The notes under the pieces are model-generated. The model was not told the DNA's origin. It made no database searches and was given only the letters and a program-made list of their open reading frames with translations. Below, in pieces: positions 1 through 11,572 of a stretch of 64,000 bases of DNA. Source of the DNA: Xanthomonas sp. NCPPB 1128 (GTDB lineage: Bacteria > Pseudomonadota > Gammaproteobacteria > Xanthomonadales > Xanthomonadaceae). Location of the stretch: assembly GCF_001043115.1 (NCBI RefSeq), contig NZ_LFME01000027.1, positions 1 to 64,000 of the forward strand. The letters are read 5' to 3'. Position 1 is the first letter of the stretch. Every line of letters begins with the position of its first letter. The translations under genes were made by a program, and so were the position numbers.

Positions 1-2
1 GA

Positions 3-146
3 GCCGGGATTGGGGATTGGGAAAAGCCTAGCCGCTTTGCCTGGGTGTGCAAGGTCGACGTGGCCGGGCAGCGCACCGGGATGGCGTGCGCCAGCAGCAC
101 CACTGCGATGTGCACGGTCCACCGCAAAGCGCGCGACTGGCTCTAA
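3..146 (+). CDS. Possible C-terminal end of a gene entering from the left
   Basis: An open frame with no start in the window ends at a TAA at 144-146, just before the RDD gene. Its last residues (VDVAGQRTGMACASSTTAM) faintly resemble the final strands of a hotdog-fold thioesterase, but this is a guess. The first 20 bases are the GGGATTGGGGATT-type repeat seen elsewhere between genes, so the frame may instead be non-coding spacer with a chance stop. The sequence left of the window would decide. Confidence 0.25.
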   Translation, partial: AGIGDWEKPSRFAWVCKVDVAGQRTGMACASSTTAMCTVHRKARDWL

Positions 147-155
147 GCTGTGCCG

Positions 156-632
156 ATGAGCGCACCGCCTTCCGCTTCCGCCCCCCGTCCACGCGCGCTG
201 CTGTTGTGGCGGCTGCTGGCACTGTTCTACGACGCCTGGCCGGTGCTGGCGCTGTGGTTCGTGGTCTCGGCGCTGTTCACCCTTGGCTACACGCTGGAGG
301 GCCATGCGCCGCGCGAGAACATCGCGCCGTTCAGCGCGCTGCAGTGGCTGCTGTGGGTGTGCTGCTGGGTGGTCGCCGGCCTGTATGCGACGCTGAGCTG
401 GCGTCGCGGCGGCCAGACCCTGGGCATGCGTCCGTGGCGGCTACGCCTGCACGGTGCCGACGGCAACGCGCCAGGTTGGGGCGCGCTGTGGCGGCGCTAT
501 CTGGTCGGCACGGTGTCGTTGCTGCTGGGCGGACTGGGATTCTGGTGGGCGCTGGTCGATCGGGAGCGATTGACGTGGCACGACCGCGCCAGCGGCACTC
601 GCCTGACGCGGCCACCAAAAGCAAAGCCCTGA
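156..632 (+). CDS. RDD family membrane protein
   Basis: A small integral membrane protein of about 158 residues. Hydrophobic segments lie near residues 15-45, 62-80 and 110-135. The first segment carries the Arg/Asp pattern of the RDD family (LLWRLLALFYDAW), and the loop RRGGQTLGMRPWRLRL before the last segment is also typical. The molecular role of RDD proteins is not settled; transport roles have been proposed for some. A GTG at 150 is an alternative in-frame start two codons upstream, and neither start has a clear Shine-Dalgarno sequence. It faces the methyltransferase gene tail to tail. Confidence 0.75.
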   Translation: MSAPPSASAPRPRALLLWRLLALFYDAWPVLALWFVVSALFTLGYTLEGHAPRENIAPFSALQWLLWVCCWVVAGLYATLSWRRGGQTLGMRPWRLRLHGADGNAPGWGALWRRYLVGTVSLLLGGLGFWWALVDRERLTWHDRASGTRLTRPPKAKP

Positions 633-760
633 CGTCAGCACAGGGCATAGCTGCACCTCGACGTGTGCGCCCTATCCAATGCCGCAGCGGCACGGCGACG
701 ACGCACCGCTGTTGCATCGCCCTCACGCACGATCCAACGCGAGAACACGGCACGCCGCGC

Positions 761-780
761 TGCGCCAATGCATTAGCGCA
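761..780. repeat. 20-bp near-perfect palindrome
   Basis: TGCGCCAATGCATTAGCGCA reads the same on both strands except for one mismatched position pair. It sits in the 159-bp gap between two converging genes, 12 bp past the end of the methyltransferase. It could be a bidirectional transcription end or a protein-binding site; there is no T-tract to make it a clear intrinsic terminator. Confidence 0.45.
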
Positions 781-791
781 GCGGAGCGGAA

Positions 792-1481
792 TTAGACCTT
801 GGTTTGCCCGGTCACGACCCGTTCGATGACTGCCAGCCGCACCCTGTCCTCGGGCGAATCGCTGAGGTTCAGGAATCCTTCGACGCCATGCTTGGTGCCA
901 TTGCGGAAGTCCTGGAACGTGTCCAGGATCCGCGTCGGATAGCGATCGAGGTGCTGCGCATCCTTCAGGAAGACCGTCACGCAGTCGTTCCATTGGTCCA
1001 GGTGCTGGTTGCTGACATAGGACTCGAGCAGCACCGCATCGATCTTGTTCCACTTCGCCCAGGTGACCAGCGCCTGGCCGGCGTCCGGATAGAAGCGCCA
1101 GCAATCGACCGGATACCGATGGAAATCGCCGTTCGACGGCGTATTCAGGTAGCACAGCCCGCCTGGCTTGAGGACCCGCAGGATCTCCAGGAACACGACC
1201 CAGAACATTTCCGAATGTTCGAGGCAGCTGCTCGACAGCACCATGTCGATGGAGGCGTCGTCGAACGGCAGCGAGTACGGCGAATCCAGCACGACATCGA
1301 CGCCGTCGCCGCTCGCGAAATCCACACCGATGTACTCGAACGGCTCCGGCGTGACCTGGCGCAGGGTGCCGTTGAAATTCCTGGATCCGATCTCGACGAC
1401 CTTGACGCTCGATTGGCTTTTGAATGACTCGGAGTAAGCGTCAAAGAAACGCTGGCCATTGCTCATTGCAGTGGGATGCAT
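792..1481 (-). CDS. Class I SAM-dependent methyltransferase
   Basis: A predicted methyltransferase of 229 residues with a Rossmann fold. The SAM-binding motif I is VKVVEIGSRNFNG (residues 26-38), followed by an acidic motif (YIGVDFASGDGVDVVLDSPY) and a post-motif LRVLKPGGLCYLNTPS. This is the Methyltransf_11 pattern also found in enzymes acting on sugars or lipids; the substrate cannot be read from the sequence. The ATG at 1481 is preceded by GGAAGGG at good spacing; a second ATG lies at 1466. The gene is visibly less GC-rich than its neighbours and stands alone between the RDD gene and lptG, which suggests later acquisition. Confidence 0.75.
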   Translation of the reverse strand: MHPTAMSNGQRFFDAYSESFKSQSSVKVVEIGSRNFNGTLRQVTPEPFEYIGVDFASGDGVDVVLDSPYSLPFDDASIDMVLSSSCLEHSEMFWVVFLEILRVLKPGGLCYLNTPSNGDFHRYPVDCWRFYPDAGQALVTWAKWNKIDAVLLESYVSNQHLDQWNDCVTVFLKDAQHLDRYPTRILDTFQDFRNGTKHGVEGFLNLSDSPEDRVRLAVIERVVTGQTKV

Positions 1482-1586
1482 CGAAAACCCTTCCAGTTGG
1501 CAAATACAACGATTTCAGACTTCATCGAGCCGACGGGCGACGCCACTCGAAAGAGCGCCAGTGCCCGACGCCGCATGTACCCCGCG

Positions 1587-2693
1587 CTAACTGCTGCGTT
1601 TTCGGAACAGCAACCAGGACACGGTGAGCATCACCAACGGCGGCAAGGCATAGGCGATGCGATAGTCGAACTTCAGGGCGCCGGCCATGCGTCCGAAGAA
1701 CAGCTGCAGCAGCCAGAACACCAGGGCGAACAGAATGCCCAGGAACAGGCGCTTGCCCATGCCGCCGCTGCGCAGCGCGCCGAACGCGAACGGGATCGCG
1801 GCGAAGCACAGCGCCAGCACGTTCAGCGGATAGAACCAGCGGCTCCAGTACTGGTCCTCGTAGTCGCGCGCGTCCAGGCCGTTGCGGCGGCGGTATTCGA
1901 TGCTGGTGTGCAGGTCGCGCGCCGACAGGTTGCGCGGCTTGGCCAGGCCCGAGGCCAGTGCCGCCGCATCCAGCCGCGATTGCCACGGCAGGCTGTCGAA
2001 CTTCTCGCGTTGCACCGAGCGCTCAGCGAAGGTGTCGCGGTAGGCCTGCTTGAGCGTCCAGCCGCTGTGCCGGTGCTCGGCAATGGCCGCGTGGGTCAGC
2101 GAGGCCAGCCGGCCGCTTTCGTCCAGCGTGTACAGGCGCACGTCACGCAGTTCCAGCCAGGTGCCGCCGCCGTCCTCCAGGTGCTCTTCGCCAGCCTGCG
2201 CGTTGAGGAAGGTGTTGCCCTCGCGTGCCCACAGCCCCGAATAGCGGGCCATGCTCATGTCGCCGTTGTACTTGGCGTTGGCCTTGATCGCATCGGCCTG
2301 GTTCTGCGCCCACGGCGCCAGGGTCTCGCCGTTGACCACCATCGCCACGGTCAGCACCGCCATGGTCGAGGCCGCGGCCAGGCTCAGCCGGCGCCGCGAC
2401 AGGCCCAGCGCGCGCAGCGCGGTCAGTTCGGAAGTGGCCGCAAGCTGGCCCAGGCCCATCAGCACGCCGATCACCGCGCCGGTCGGGAACAGGGTGTAGG
2501 CGCGGCGCGGCACCGTGTAGGCGACGAAGGCGGCGGCATGCCCCAGGCTGTAGCTGCCAGTGCCGATGACCTTGAACTCGTTGGACAGGGCCATGATCAC
2601 GTCCAGGCCCAGCAGCACCGCCCAAGTCAGCAGCACCGTGCCGAGCACGGCGCGGCCCACGTACACATCGTGCAGGTTCGGACGCAGCCTCAT
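1587..2693 (-). CDS. lptG: LPS export ABC transporter permease LptG
   Basis: One of the two inner-membrane permeases of the LptB2FG complex, which extracts lipopolysaccharide from the inner membrane and pushes it onto the LptC-LptA-LptD bridge. The protein has 368 residues with a first membrane helix near residues 14-36, further helices before residue 130, a large periplasmic domain, and three C-terminal helices. It starts at MRLRPNLHDVY. Its ATG overlaps the lptF stop (ATGA), so the pair is translationally coupled. lptB is not in this window, as is usual. Confidence 0.93.
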   Translation of the reverse strand: MRLRPNLHDVYVGRAVLGTVLLTWAVLLGLDVIMALSNEFKVIGTGSYSLGHAAAFVAYTVPRRAYTLFPTGAVIGVLMGLGQLAATSELTALRALGLSRRRLSLAAASTMAVLTVAMVVNGETLAPWAQNQADAIKANAKYNGDMSMARYSGLWAREGNTFLNAQAGEEHLEDGGGTWLELRDVRLYTLDESGRLASLTHAAIAEHRHSGWTLKQAYRDTFAERSVQREKFDSLPWQSRLDAAALASGLAKPRNLSARDLHTSIEYRRRNGLDARDYEDQYWSRWFYPLNVLALCFAAIPFAFGALRSGGMGKRLFLGILFALVFWLLQLFFGRMAGALKFDYRIAYALPPLVMLTVSWLLFRKRSS

Positions 2694-3775
2694 GCCGGCT
2701 GCCTCCGCGGCCGCGACAACCGGCCATCGCGCAGGTACATCCACACCGACAAGGCCAGCAACGGCAGGGTCAGCCACCACAGGCCGAGCGCGCGCGGCAG
2801 CTTCTCCGTGCTCAGCCATTGCGTGCCGAGGAACATCAGGTTGGTGCCGACCAGATAGGCCAGGAACGCCAGCATGATCCGGCCGTAGCGCTGCTGCCGC
2901 GGCGAACTGCGCGACAGCGGCAGGGTCAGCAGGGCGAAGGCCAGCGCCAGCAGCGGCGGCGCCAGGCGCGCATGCAACTGCGCATTGGCCTGCGGGCGCG
3001 GATCGCCGATCAACTTGCCGGTGGGCAGCAGTTCGGGATCGTCGTCCTTGCGCGCGGCGTTGCGGTCGGGCAGCGCCACGTCGTTGCTGACGAAACGCAT
3101 CATCCGGTAGTCCAGCCCATCGCCGGCCAGCGGCCCCTCGACCCGGTAGCCATCCTCCAGGCGCAGGTAGCGGTCGGCCTTGCCCTCGAAGAACATGGCG
3201 CCGCGCTGCGCGGTGACCACGTCCAGGCGGCCGTCCTTCTGCCGCTGCATGAACACCTTGCTGAGCTTGGTGCCGTCCCCGGACAGGGTGCTGATGTAGA
3301 CGATGCCGCCATCGGACAACGGGGTGAAGCGCCCCGCCTCCAGCCCGGCCATCAGCAGGCTGTGGTTGGCCTCGTCGATCAGCCGGTCGGAGGTACGGTC
3401 GGCCCAGGGGCCCAGCCACAGCGAGCACAGGCCGACCAGGGTCACCACCGGGATCACCAGCATCAGGATCGGCCGCAGCAGGCGCCGCGGGCCCACGCCG
3501 ATGGCGGTGATCACCGCCATTTCCGAGTCGCGGTACAACCGCGCCAGCGCCAGCAGCAGGCCCAGCATCAGCGCCAGCGGCAGGATCAGCGGCAGGTACA
3601 CCACGAACTGCAGGCCCAGCTGTGAAAACAACAACTTGGCCGGGATGCGGCCATCGGCGATGTTACCCAGGATGTCCACCAGCACACCACCGACGCTGAC
3701 CACCAGCAGCACGATCAGGGTGGCCGAGAAGCTCTGGACGAAATCGCGCAGCAGGTATCGATCGAGCTTCGGCAT
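2690..3775 (-). CDS. lptF: LPS export ABC transporter permease LptF
   Basis: Partner permease of LptG in the LptB2FG lipopolysaccharide extractor. It has 361 residues and opens with the typical LptF N-terminus (MPKLDRYLLRDFVQSF), followed by three helices by residue 125, a periplasmic beta-jellyroll region and a C-terminal helix bundle. The cytoplasmic stretch LYRDSEMAVITAIGVG between helices 2 and 3 is the coupling region expected to contact LptB. It is first in the lptF-lptG unit and divergent from pepA, with a 107-bp shared upstream region. Confidence 0.94.
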   Translation of the reverse strand: MPKLDRYLLRDFVQSFSATLIVLLVVSVGGVLVDILGNIADGRIPAKLLFSQLGLQFVVYLPLILPLALMLGLLLALARLYRDSEMAVITAIGVGPRRLLRPILMLVIPVVTLVGLCSLWLGPWADRTSDRLIDEANHSLLMAGLEAGRFTPLSDGGIVYISTLSGDGTKLSKVFMQRQKDGRLDVVTAQRGAMFFEGKADRYLRLEDGYRVEGPLAGDGLDYRMMRFVSNDVALPDRNAARKDDDPELLPTGKLIGDPRPQANAQLHARLAPPLLALAFALLTLPLSRSSPRQQRYGRIMLAFLAYLVGTNLMFLGTQWLSTEKLPRALGLWWLTLPLLALSVWMYLRDGRLSRPRRQPA

Positions 3776-3882
3776 GGGGGTGGGTTGATTTAAACTCTAG
3801 GATTCGTTCGCGGCTGCCCCAGCCTATCCGACTGGGGGTAAAGAGTCCGCGATTGTACGGATTTGCCAACGGAATCTGATCA

Positions 3883-5364
3883 ATGGCCCTGGAATTCACC
3901 CTGAACCACGACGCCCCGGCCACCGCGGCGTTCGACTGCATCGTCGTCGGCGTGTTCGCCGACAAGCGCCTGTCCCCGGCCGCCCAGGCCCTGGACGCGG
4001 CCAGCGGCGGACGCCTGACCGCGCTGGCCGAGCGCGGCGACGTCAGCGGCAAGACCGGCGCCACCGCCCTGCTCCACGACCTGCCTGGCGTGAGCGCGCC
4101 GCGCGTGCTGGCCGTGGGCCTGGGCGACGCCGCCAAGTTCGGCGTGCCGCAATACCTGAAGGCGGTCGGCGACGCCGCGCGCGCGCTCAAGAGCGGGCCG
4201 GCGGCCAGCGCGCTGCTGACCCTGAGCGAGCTGGAGGTGAAGGGCCGCGACCAGGCCTGGGCGATCCGCCAGGCGGTGATCGCCAGCGACCACGCCTGCT
4301 ACCGCTACACCGCCACCCTCGGCAAGAAGAAGCCCGACGACAGCGGCCTCGCCCGCCTGGCCGTGCACGGCGACGACGCCACCGCACTGGCCCAGGGCGA
4401 GGCGATCGCCGCTGGTGTGAAATTCGCCCGCGAACTGGGCAACCTGCCGCCGAACCTGTGCACCCCGGCCTACCTGGCCGAGACCGCGGCCGCCTTCGCC
4501 CAGGGCGTGGACGGCGCCGAGGCCGAGATCCTCGACGAGACGCAGATGCAGGAACTGGGCATGGGCTCGCTGCTGGCGGTGGCGCGCGGCTCGGCCAACC
4601 GGCCGCGGCTGCTGGTGCTGAAGTGGAATGGCAGCGGCGACGCCCAGCCCTACGTACTGGTCGGCAAGGGCATCACCTTCGATACCGGCGGCGTCAACCT
4701 GAAGACCCAGGGCGGCATCGAGGAGATGAAGTACGACATGTGCGGTGGCGCCAACGTCATCGGCACCTTCGTCGCCGCCGCGACCGCGCGCCTGCCGCTG
4801 AACCTGGTGGTGGTGGTGCCGGCGGTGGAGAACGCGATCGACGGCAATGCCTACCGCCCGTCCGACGTGATCACCAGCATGTCCGGCAAGACCATCGAGG
4901 TCGGCAATACCGACGCCGAGGGCCGCCTGATCCTGTGCGACGCGCTGACCTACGCCGAGCGCTTCAAGCCGGCGGCGCTGATCGACGTGGCCACCCTCAC
5001 CGGCGCCTGCATGGTCGCCCTCGGCCACCAGACCGCCGGCCTGATGAGCAAGCACGACGACCTGGCCGCCGAACTGCTGGCCGCCGGCGAGCACGTGTTC
5101 GACCGCGCCTGGCGCCTGCCGCTGTGGGACGAGTACCAGGGCCTGCTGGATTCCAGCTTCGCCGACGTCTACAACATCGGCGGCCGCTGGGCCGGCGCGA
5201 TCACCGCCGGCTGCTTCCTGTCGCGCTTCACCGAAGGCCAGCGCTGGGCGCACCTGGACATCGCCGGCGTGGCCAGCGACGAAGGCAAGCGCGGCATGGC
5301 CACCGGCCGCCCGGTGGGCCTGTTGTCGCAGTGGTTGCTGGACCGCGTTGCGGCCGGGAATTGA
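3883..5364 (+). CDS. pepA: Leucyl aminopeptidase PepA
   Basis: Cytosolic M17 aminopeptidase of 493 residues that removes N-terminal residues from peptides with two divalent metals. The family signature NTDAEGRL is at residues 342-349, and the metal/substrate segment [15 protein letters not shown] is near residues 260-274. In Escherichia coli the homologue also binds DNA (XerCD recombination, carAB control); whether that holds here is unknown. It heads the pepA-holC-valS cluster common in gammaproteobacteria. The next gene is reached through a 114-bp inverted-repeat spacer. Confidence 0.95.
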   Translation: MALEFTLNHDAPATAAFDCIVVGVFADKRLSPAAQALDAASGGRLTALAERGDVSGKTGATALLHDLPGVSAPRVLAVGLGDAAKFGVPQYLKAVGDAARALKSGPAASALLTLSELEVKGRDQAWAIRQAVIASDHACYRYTATLGKKKPDDSGLARLAVHGDDATALAQGEAIAAGVKFARELGNLPPNLCTPAYLAETAAAFAQGVDGAEAEILDETQMQELGMGSLLAVARGSANRPRLLVLKWNGSGDAQPYVLVGKGITFDTGGVNLKTQGGIEEMKYDMCGGANVIGTFVAAATARLPLNLVVVVPAVENAIDGNAYRPSDVITSMSGKTIEVGNTDAEGRLILCDALTYAERFKPAALIDVATLTGACMVALGHQTAGLMSKHDDLAAELLAAGEHVFDRAWRLPLWDEYQGLLDSSFADVYNIGGRWAGAITAGCFLSRFTEGQRWAHLDIAGVASDEGKRGMATGRPVGLLSQWLLDRVAAGN

Positions 5365-5477
5365 GAAACGGGAATCGGGAATCGTGAAAAGCGACTTGTC
5401 TGACCCAATCTGGGGCGGCGCACGCGCCGCCACCCGCTGTTCCCATTCCCTATTCCCCATTCCCCATTCCCTGTTCT
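5365..5477 (+). repeat. Inverted GGGAATCGGGAATC / ATTCCCCATTCCCC element
   Basis: The whole pepA-holC spacer is one repeat element. The left arm has GGGAATCGGGAATC (from 5369); the right arm (5441-5477) has five C-runs separated by ATT or TATT. The loop contains a separate perfect hairpin, GGCGGCG/CGCCGCC with a CACG loop, at 5414-5431. The C-runs give a canonical G-quadruplex pattern on the minus strand. The same element type recurs at 5903-6008 and 18344-18454. Confidence 0.75.
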
Positions 5478-5478
5478 G

Positions 5479-5901
5479 ATGCGCGCCGACTTCTATCTGA
5501 TCGCCAAGCCGCGGTTCCTCAACGAACCGCTGCGGCTGGTGTGCGAGTTGGCGCGCAAGGCCAACGACGCCAACCTGTGGACGCTGGTGCTGGCGCGCGA
5601 CATGGCCCAGGCCGAGGAGCTGGACGAGCTGCTGTGGGCGTTCGATGCCGACGCCTACATCCCGCACCAGATCGCCGACGCCGATGCCGACGAAGAAGAG
5701 GCACAGGTGCTGATCGTCCCGCCCGGCGTCGACGCGCCGCAGCGCCCGCTGGTGATCAACCTGCGCGATGCGCCCTACCTGGGCGCCTGCGACCGCGTCC
5801 TGGAAGTGGTACCGGCCGACCCGTCCGCGCGCGACCCGCTGCGCGAGCGCTGGAAGCAGTACAAGGCGCAGGGCTACGCGGTCAGCAAGCACGATATGTG
5901 A
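5479..5901 (+). CDS. holC: DNA polymerase III subunit chi (HolC)
   Basis: Clamp-loader accessory subunit that links polymerase III to single-strand-binding protein through the chi-psi pair. The protein has 140 residues and starts MRADFYLIAKPRF. The characteristic HolC pattern is present: VCELARKAND, then WAFDADAYIPHQ, then PLVINLRDAPY. It lies between pepA and valS as in many proteobacteria. The psi partner (holD) is also in this window, at 11569-12057. ATG at 5479 directly follows the repeat spacer. Confidence 0.92.
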   Translation: MRADFYLIAKPRFLNEPLRLVCELARKANDANLWTLVLARDMAQAEELDELLWAFDADAYIPHQIADADADEEEAQVLIVPPGVDAPQRPLVINLRDAPYLGACDRVLEVVPADPSARDPLRERWKQYKAQGYAVSKHDM

Positions 5902-5902
5902 T

Positions 5903-6008
5903 GGAGCCGGGATTGGGGATTGGGGATTCGGGATGAATTCCTGCCTCGCCCCTCCATCCACGCCGCACAGCAACGAATCCCGAATTACGAATCCCCAATC
6001 CCGGCTCC
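5903..6008 (+). repeat. Inverted GGGATTGGGGATTC element with G-quadruplex motif
   Basis: The holC-valS spacer consists of a left arm (5903-5934) and a nearly complementary right arm (5976-6008) around a 41-base loop. The left arm has four G-runs at 5909-5911, 5915-5918, 5922-5925 and 5930-5932 with loops of 3, 3 and 4 bases, which is a textbook G-quadruplex pattern on the coding strand and thus in the transcript. It ends 3 bp before the valS start. Confidence 0.8.
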
Positions 6009-6011
6009 CCC

Positions 6012-9053
<3,042 letters not shown>

Positions 9054-9063
9054 TGTCACCCCA

Positions 9064-9130
9064 GTTGTAGGAGCGGCTTCAGCCGCGACCTCCGTCCCTG
9101 ACGGGTCGCGGCTGAAGCCGCTCCTACAAC
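9064..9130. repeat. REP-like perfect palindrome after valS
   Basis: Two perfectly complementary 27-base arms, 9064-9090 and 9104-9130, surround a 13-base loop. The core is GTAGGAGCGGCTTCAGCCGC, and each arm also contains its own short hairpin (GCGGCTTCAGCCGC). It starts 10 bp after the valS stop. It could end transcription or protect the mRNA 3' end. The same core occurs at 59978-60007 and 60324-60353. The rest of the 9054-9315 gap shows no gene. Confidence 0.85.
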
Positions 9131-9315
9131 ATGAATTCGAGCTCGCTGCGGGAGTGCCGGCATCCTGCACATTGGATCCAGCCGCGACGCCGCATCGTCA
9201 GACACCACGAACAACGCGCCAATTCTCTTACGCCGTCGACCGGCGAAGCGACGACACTGAGCATGACCACACCACGCCGCCGCCCGGCCTTCCAGGCGGC
9301 GGCACAGCGACTCCC

Positions 9316-10470
9316 TCAGAGCTTGCCGGCGCCGGCCTTGGCCTTGACGTCCGCCGCCACCTTGTTCGCCGGCAGCAGCGAATAGGTATACGGCGGGGTC
9401 CAGCCGATGTTGTTGTTCCAGGAACAGGTCAGCGCCTTGCCGTTGAGCAGCGAGCCGAAATCGCGGTAGACGCTGCCGCCGTAGTCGGCCGCGATCTTGT
9501 CGCAGCTGCTCACGCCGCTGATGTCGAAGACGTTGTTCTCGGAGAAGATCTTCGACTCCTTGCCGACGCCGTGCGCATAGGAGAACGGATACACCGCATT
9601 GCTGGTGCTGCCCACATGGTAGTTGTTGTACAGGTGCACCTGGCCGAAGCGCACCCGCGGCGCGCGCGCGGAGATGTTCTCGAATAAGGTGTTGTGGATG
9701 GTCACCTTGAGCTTGCCGCTGTCGGTGCTGGAAGCGCTGTCGCTGGAGCCGATCAGGTTGTTCTTCTCGTGCGACTTGAACGCCGAATAGGACACGGTGA
9801 CGTAGTTGGCGCCCTTCTTGATGTCCAGCGCGCCGTCGTGGTGCTGCTTGGGCCGGCCGTTGGCGGTGCCGTTCTGGTCGTCGGTGCGGCGGCCGTCGGT
9901 GAAGGTCACATGGTCCACCCACACGTTGCTGGCGCCCTCGATGGTCATGCCGTCGTATTCGGAGTTCCAGTTGCCGGCGCTGCCGTCGTTCGGATCCCAC
10001 ACCGGTTGCGGATCCCATGGATTCTCGATGGTGATGTTGCGCACGATCACGTCGTTGGCCTTGACGTAGAAGTAGCCCTCGCGGATCTCGGCGTTGCTGC
10101 CGACGCCGATCAGCGTGGTCTTGGTCGGGATGTCCAGGCGCGCGCGGCTCTTCATGTCCGCGGTGGTGCTGTAGGGCGTGCCTTCGCTGATGTCGATGAT
10201 GCCGTTGATCTTGATGATGCGGCCGTTGCTGCCGGCACTGGCCTTCAGCGCGGCCTTCAGCTGCGCCGCCGTGCTGACGCTGTAGACGTCGGCCGCGGCG
10301 GCCTTGGAACCGCCCTTGGTGCCGCCGTTCTGCGTCGCCCAGCCGGTGCTGGCGACCTCCAGGCTGGCGTCGGCATGGGCGGCGCCGGCGAGGCCGGCCA
10401 GGCACAGGGCCAGGCCGAGCGTGCGCAGCGGCGAACGCGGCGATGAAGCGATGAGGGACTGCGTGGTCAT
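9316..10470 (-). CDS. Secreted pectate lyase, polysaccharide lyase family 1
   Basis: Extracellular enzyme cleaving alpha-1,4-polygalacturonate by beta-elimination, a plant cell-wall virulence factor type. It has 384 residues with a Sec signal peptide and predicted cleavage after AHA (residue 33). The parallel beta-helix domain carries the calcium-site region [18 protein letters not shown] and the catalytic-arginine motif ARAPRVRFG. Start [10 protein letters not shown] is chosen because the signal peptide begins there; frame upstream has no support. A sigma-70-like promoter is about 150 bp upstream. Calcium dependence and type II secretion are inferred from the family. Confidence 0.93.
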   Translation of the reverse strand: MTTQSLIASSPRSPLRTLGLALCLAGLAGAAHADASLEVASTGWATQNGGTKGGSKAAAADVYSVSTAAQLKAALKASAGSNGRIIKINGIIDISEGTPYSTTADMKSRARLDIPTKTTLIGVGSNAEIREGYFYVKANDVIVRNITIENPWDPQPVWDPNDGSAGNWNSEYDGMTIEGASNVWVDHVTFTDGRRTDDQNGTANGRPKQHHDGALDIKKGANYVTVSYSAFKSHEKNNLIGSSDSASSTDSGKLKVTIHNTLFENISARAPRVRFGQVHLYNNYHVGSTSNAVYPFSYAHGVGKESKIFSENNVFDISGVSSCDKIAADYGGSVYRDFGSLLNGKALTCSWNNNIGWTPPYTYSLLPANKVAADVKAKAGAGKL

Positions 10471-10617
10471 CCTGGAAACCTCGTGAGCATGCGTGGTTTG
10501 GACGCAGGCGCACGTGCTCCGCGACAGCGGAATGCACGGCGACGCCTGCGCGTTCGCTGTCCCCTCGGACAACTGCGGGTCATGCCTTCGTGGGAGGCAG
10601 GCGCCGAAGAGGCGCGC

Positions 10618-10645
10618 ACTGTAGGGAGCGCGTGGCGCGTGTAAA
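10618..10645 (-). promoter_or_regulatory. Predicted sigma-70 promoter of the pectate lyase gene
   Basis: Read on the minus strand: TTTACA at 10645-10640, a 16-base spacer, then TACAGT at 10623-10618. Transcription would start near 10611, giving a leader of about 140 bases before the ATG at 10470. Confidence 0.45.
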
Positions 10646-10683
10646 GAGGCGACGACAGCACCCCACGATCCAGTCGCACGATG

Positions 10684-10699
10684 TGTGATCCATCGCGCA
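10684..10699 (-). promoter_or_regulatory. Possible Clp/CRP-like binding site
   Basis: On the minus strand TGCGC-N6-TCACA matches 8 of 10 bases of the CRP-type consensus TGTGA-N6-TCACA. Its centre is about 80 bases upstream of the predicted start, a spacing used by class I CRP activators. Clp is known to control extracellular enzyme genes, including a pectate lyase gene, in Xanthomonas campestris. The match itself is imperfect. Confidence 0.3.
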
Positions 10700-11083
10700 C
10701 GAATCGCCTGCGCGCGGCAACGCGCCGCCTCGCCATCGCTGCGGGACAACAACGCTGTCCCACCGACAGGAGGCGACATTGAGGGGATCGCGTGCGAGGG
10801 CGCGAAAACGCCGGGAAAACGCAACAGGCAGGGGCAGTGAGCGCCAGGCCTTGTCGATCGACACGCAGCACACAGGTGCACTCGCCACAGCGAACACCAG
10901 GCCGACAACGCCGACTGCCTGCAGCGGGATCGCCTAGATCAGGTTGCGGCGCGCACGCGGTGCAGTGCCATCGCGGCACAGGCCAGCGCCATTGCCGGTC
11001 GCTTGTGCCGGCAACGTCCGCACACAGGCGGCAGCAGCGCTCAAATGAAACCGCACGTCGCCCGCGGCGAACGCGCAGGGGCC
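10700..11083. other. Long gap with no recognised gene
   Basis: Together with the pectate lyase leader this makes a 613-bp gap up to the rimI stop. Frames across it give arginine- and proline-rich translations without domain character or a ribosome site. Short hairpins such as GCCGG...CCGGC (about 10993-11010) are present but without T-tracts. Confidence 0.5.
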
Positions 11084-11572
11084 TCAGGACATGCCGTCGA
11101 AGAACAGCTCGATCGCCATCACCAGCGCGTCCTCGCGCCCGTTCGCAGCCGGGTAGTAGCGCGGGCGCCGGCCGATCTCGTTGAAGCCTTCGCTGTGGTA
11201 CAGCGCGATCGCGTTGGGATTGGACGGACGCACTTCCAGGAACACCCGACGCGCGCCGAGGTCGACTCCGTACTTGATCAACGCGCGCAGCAGCAGCCGG
11301 CCGTAGCCGCGCGACTGCCGCTCCGGCGCCACGCAGACGTTGAGGATATGCGCCTCGTCGGCGGCGACGCTGATCACCCCGTAGCCGACGATCGTGCCCT
11401 CCTCCACCAGCACCCAGCCCGGATAACCGGCCTGCAGGCAGTCGCGGAAGATGCCGCGGGTCCAGGGAAACGGATAGGCGCGGCGCTCAATCTCCATCAC
11501 CGCATCCAGATCGGCCTCGCGCAGGGCGCGCAGCGTGGCCGCTGGCGCAGGTGCCGACCCGAGCGCGCTCAT
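11084..11572 (-). CDS. rimI: Ribosomal protein S18-alanine N-acetyltransferase
   Basis: GNAT-family enzyme that acetylates the N-terminal alanine of ribosomal protein S18. The protein has 162 residues. The acetyl-CoA motif is VCVAPERQSRGYGRLLLRAL, followed by RRVFLEVRPSNPNAIALYHSEG, which is characteristic of RimI. Start MSALGSAPAP is chosen because its ATG overlaps the holD stop (ATGA). The holD-rimI pairing matches the arrangement in enterobacteria. Confidence 0.92.
   Translation of the reverse strand: MSALGSAPAPAATLRALREADLDAVMEIERRAYPFPWTRGIFRDCLQAGYPGWVLVEEGTIVGYGVISVAADEAHILNVCVAPERQSRGYGRLLLRALIKYGVDLGARRVFLEVRPSNPNAIALYHSEGFNEIGRRPRYYPAANGREDALVMAIELFFDGMS

Noticed and set aside
3880-5973. 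Very long open frame on the minus strand opposite pepA and holC
   Set aside because: It is a compositional shadow of high-GC coding DNA; the translation is low-complexity and crosses the repeat spacer, while PepA and HolC are certain on the plus strand.
10792-11184. Possible small plus-strand gene in the pectate lyase-rimI gap
   Set aside because: Arginine/proline-rich translation, no ribosome site, and overlap with the rimI coding end.
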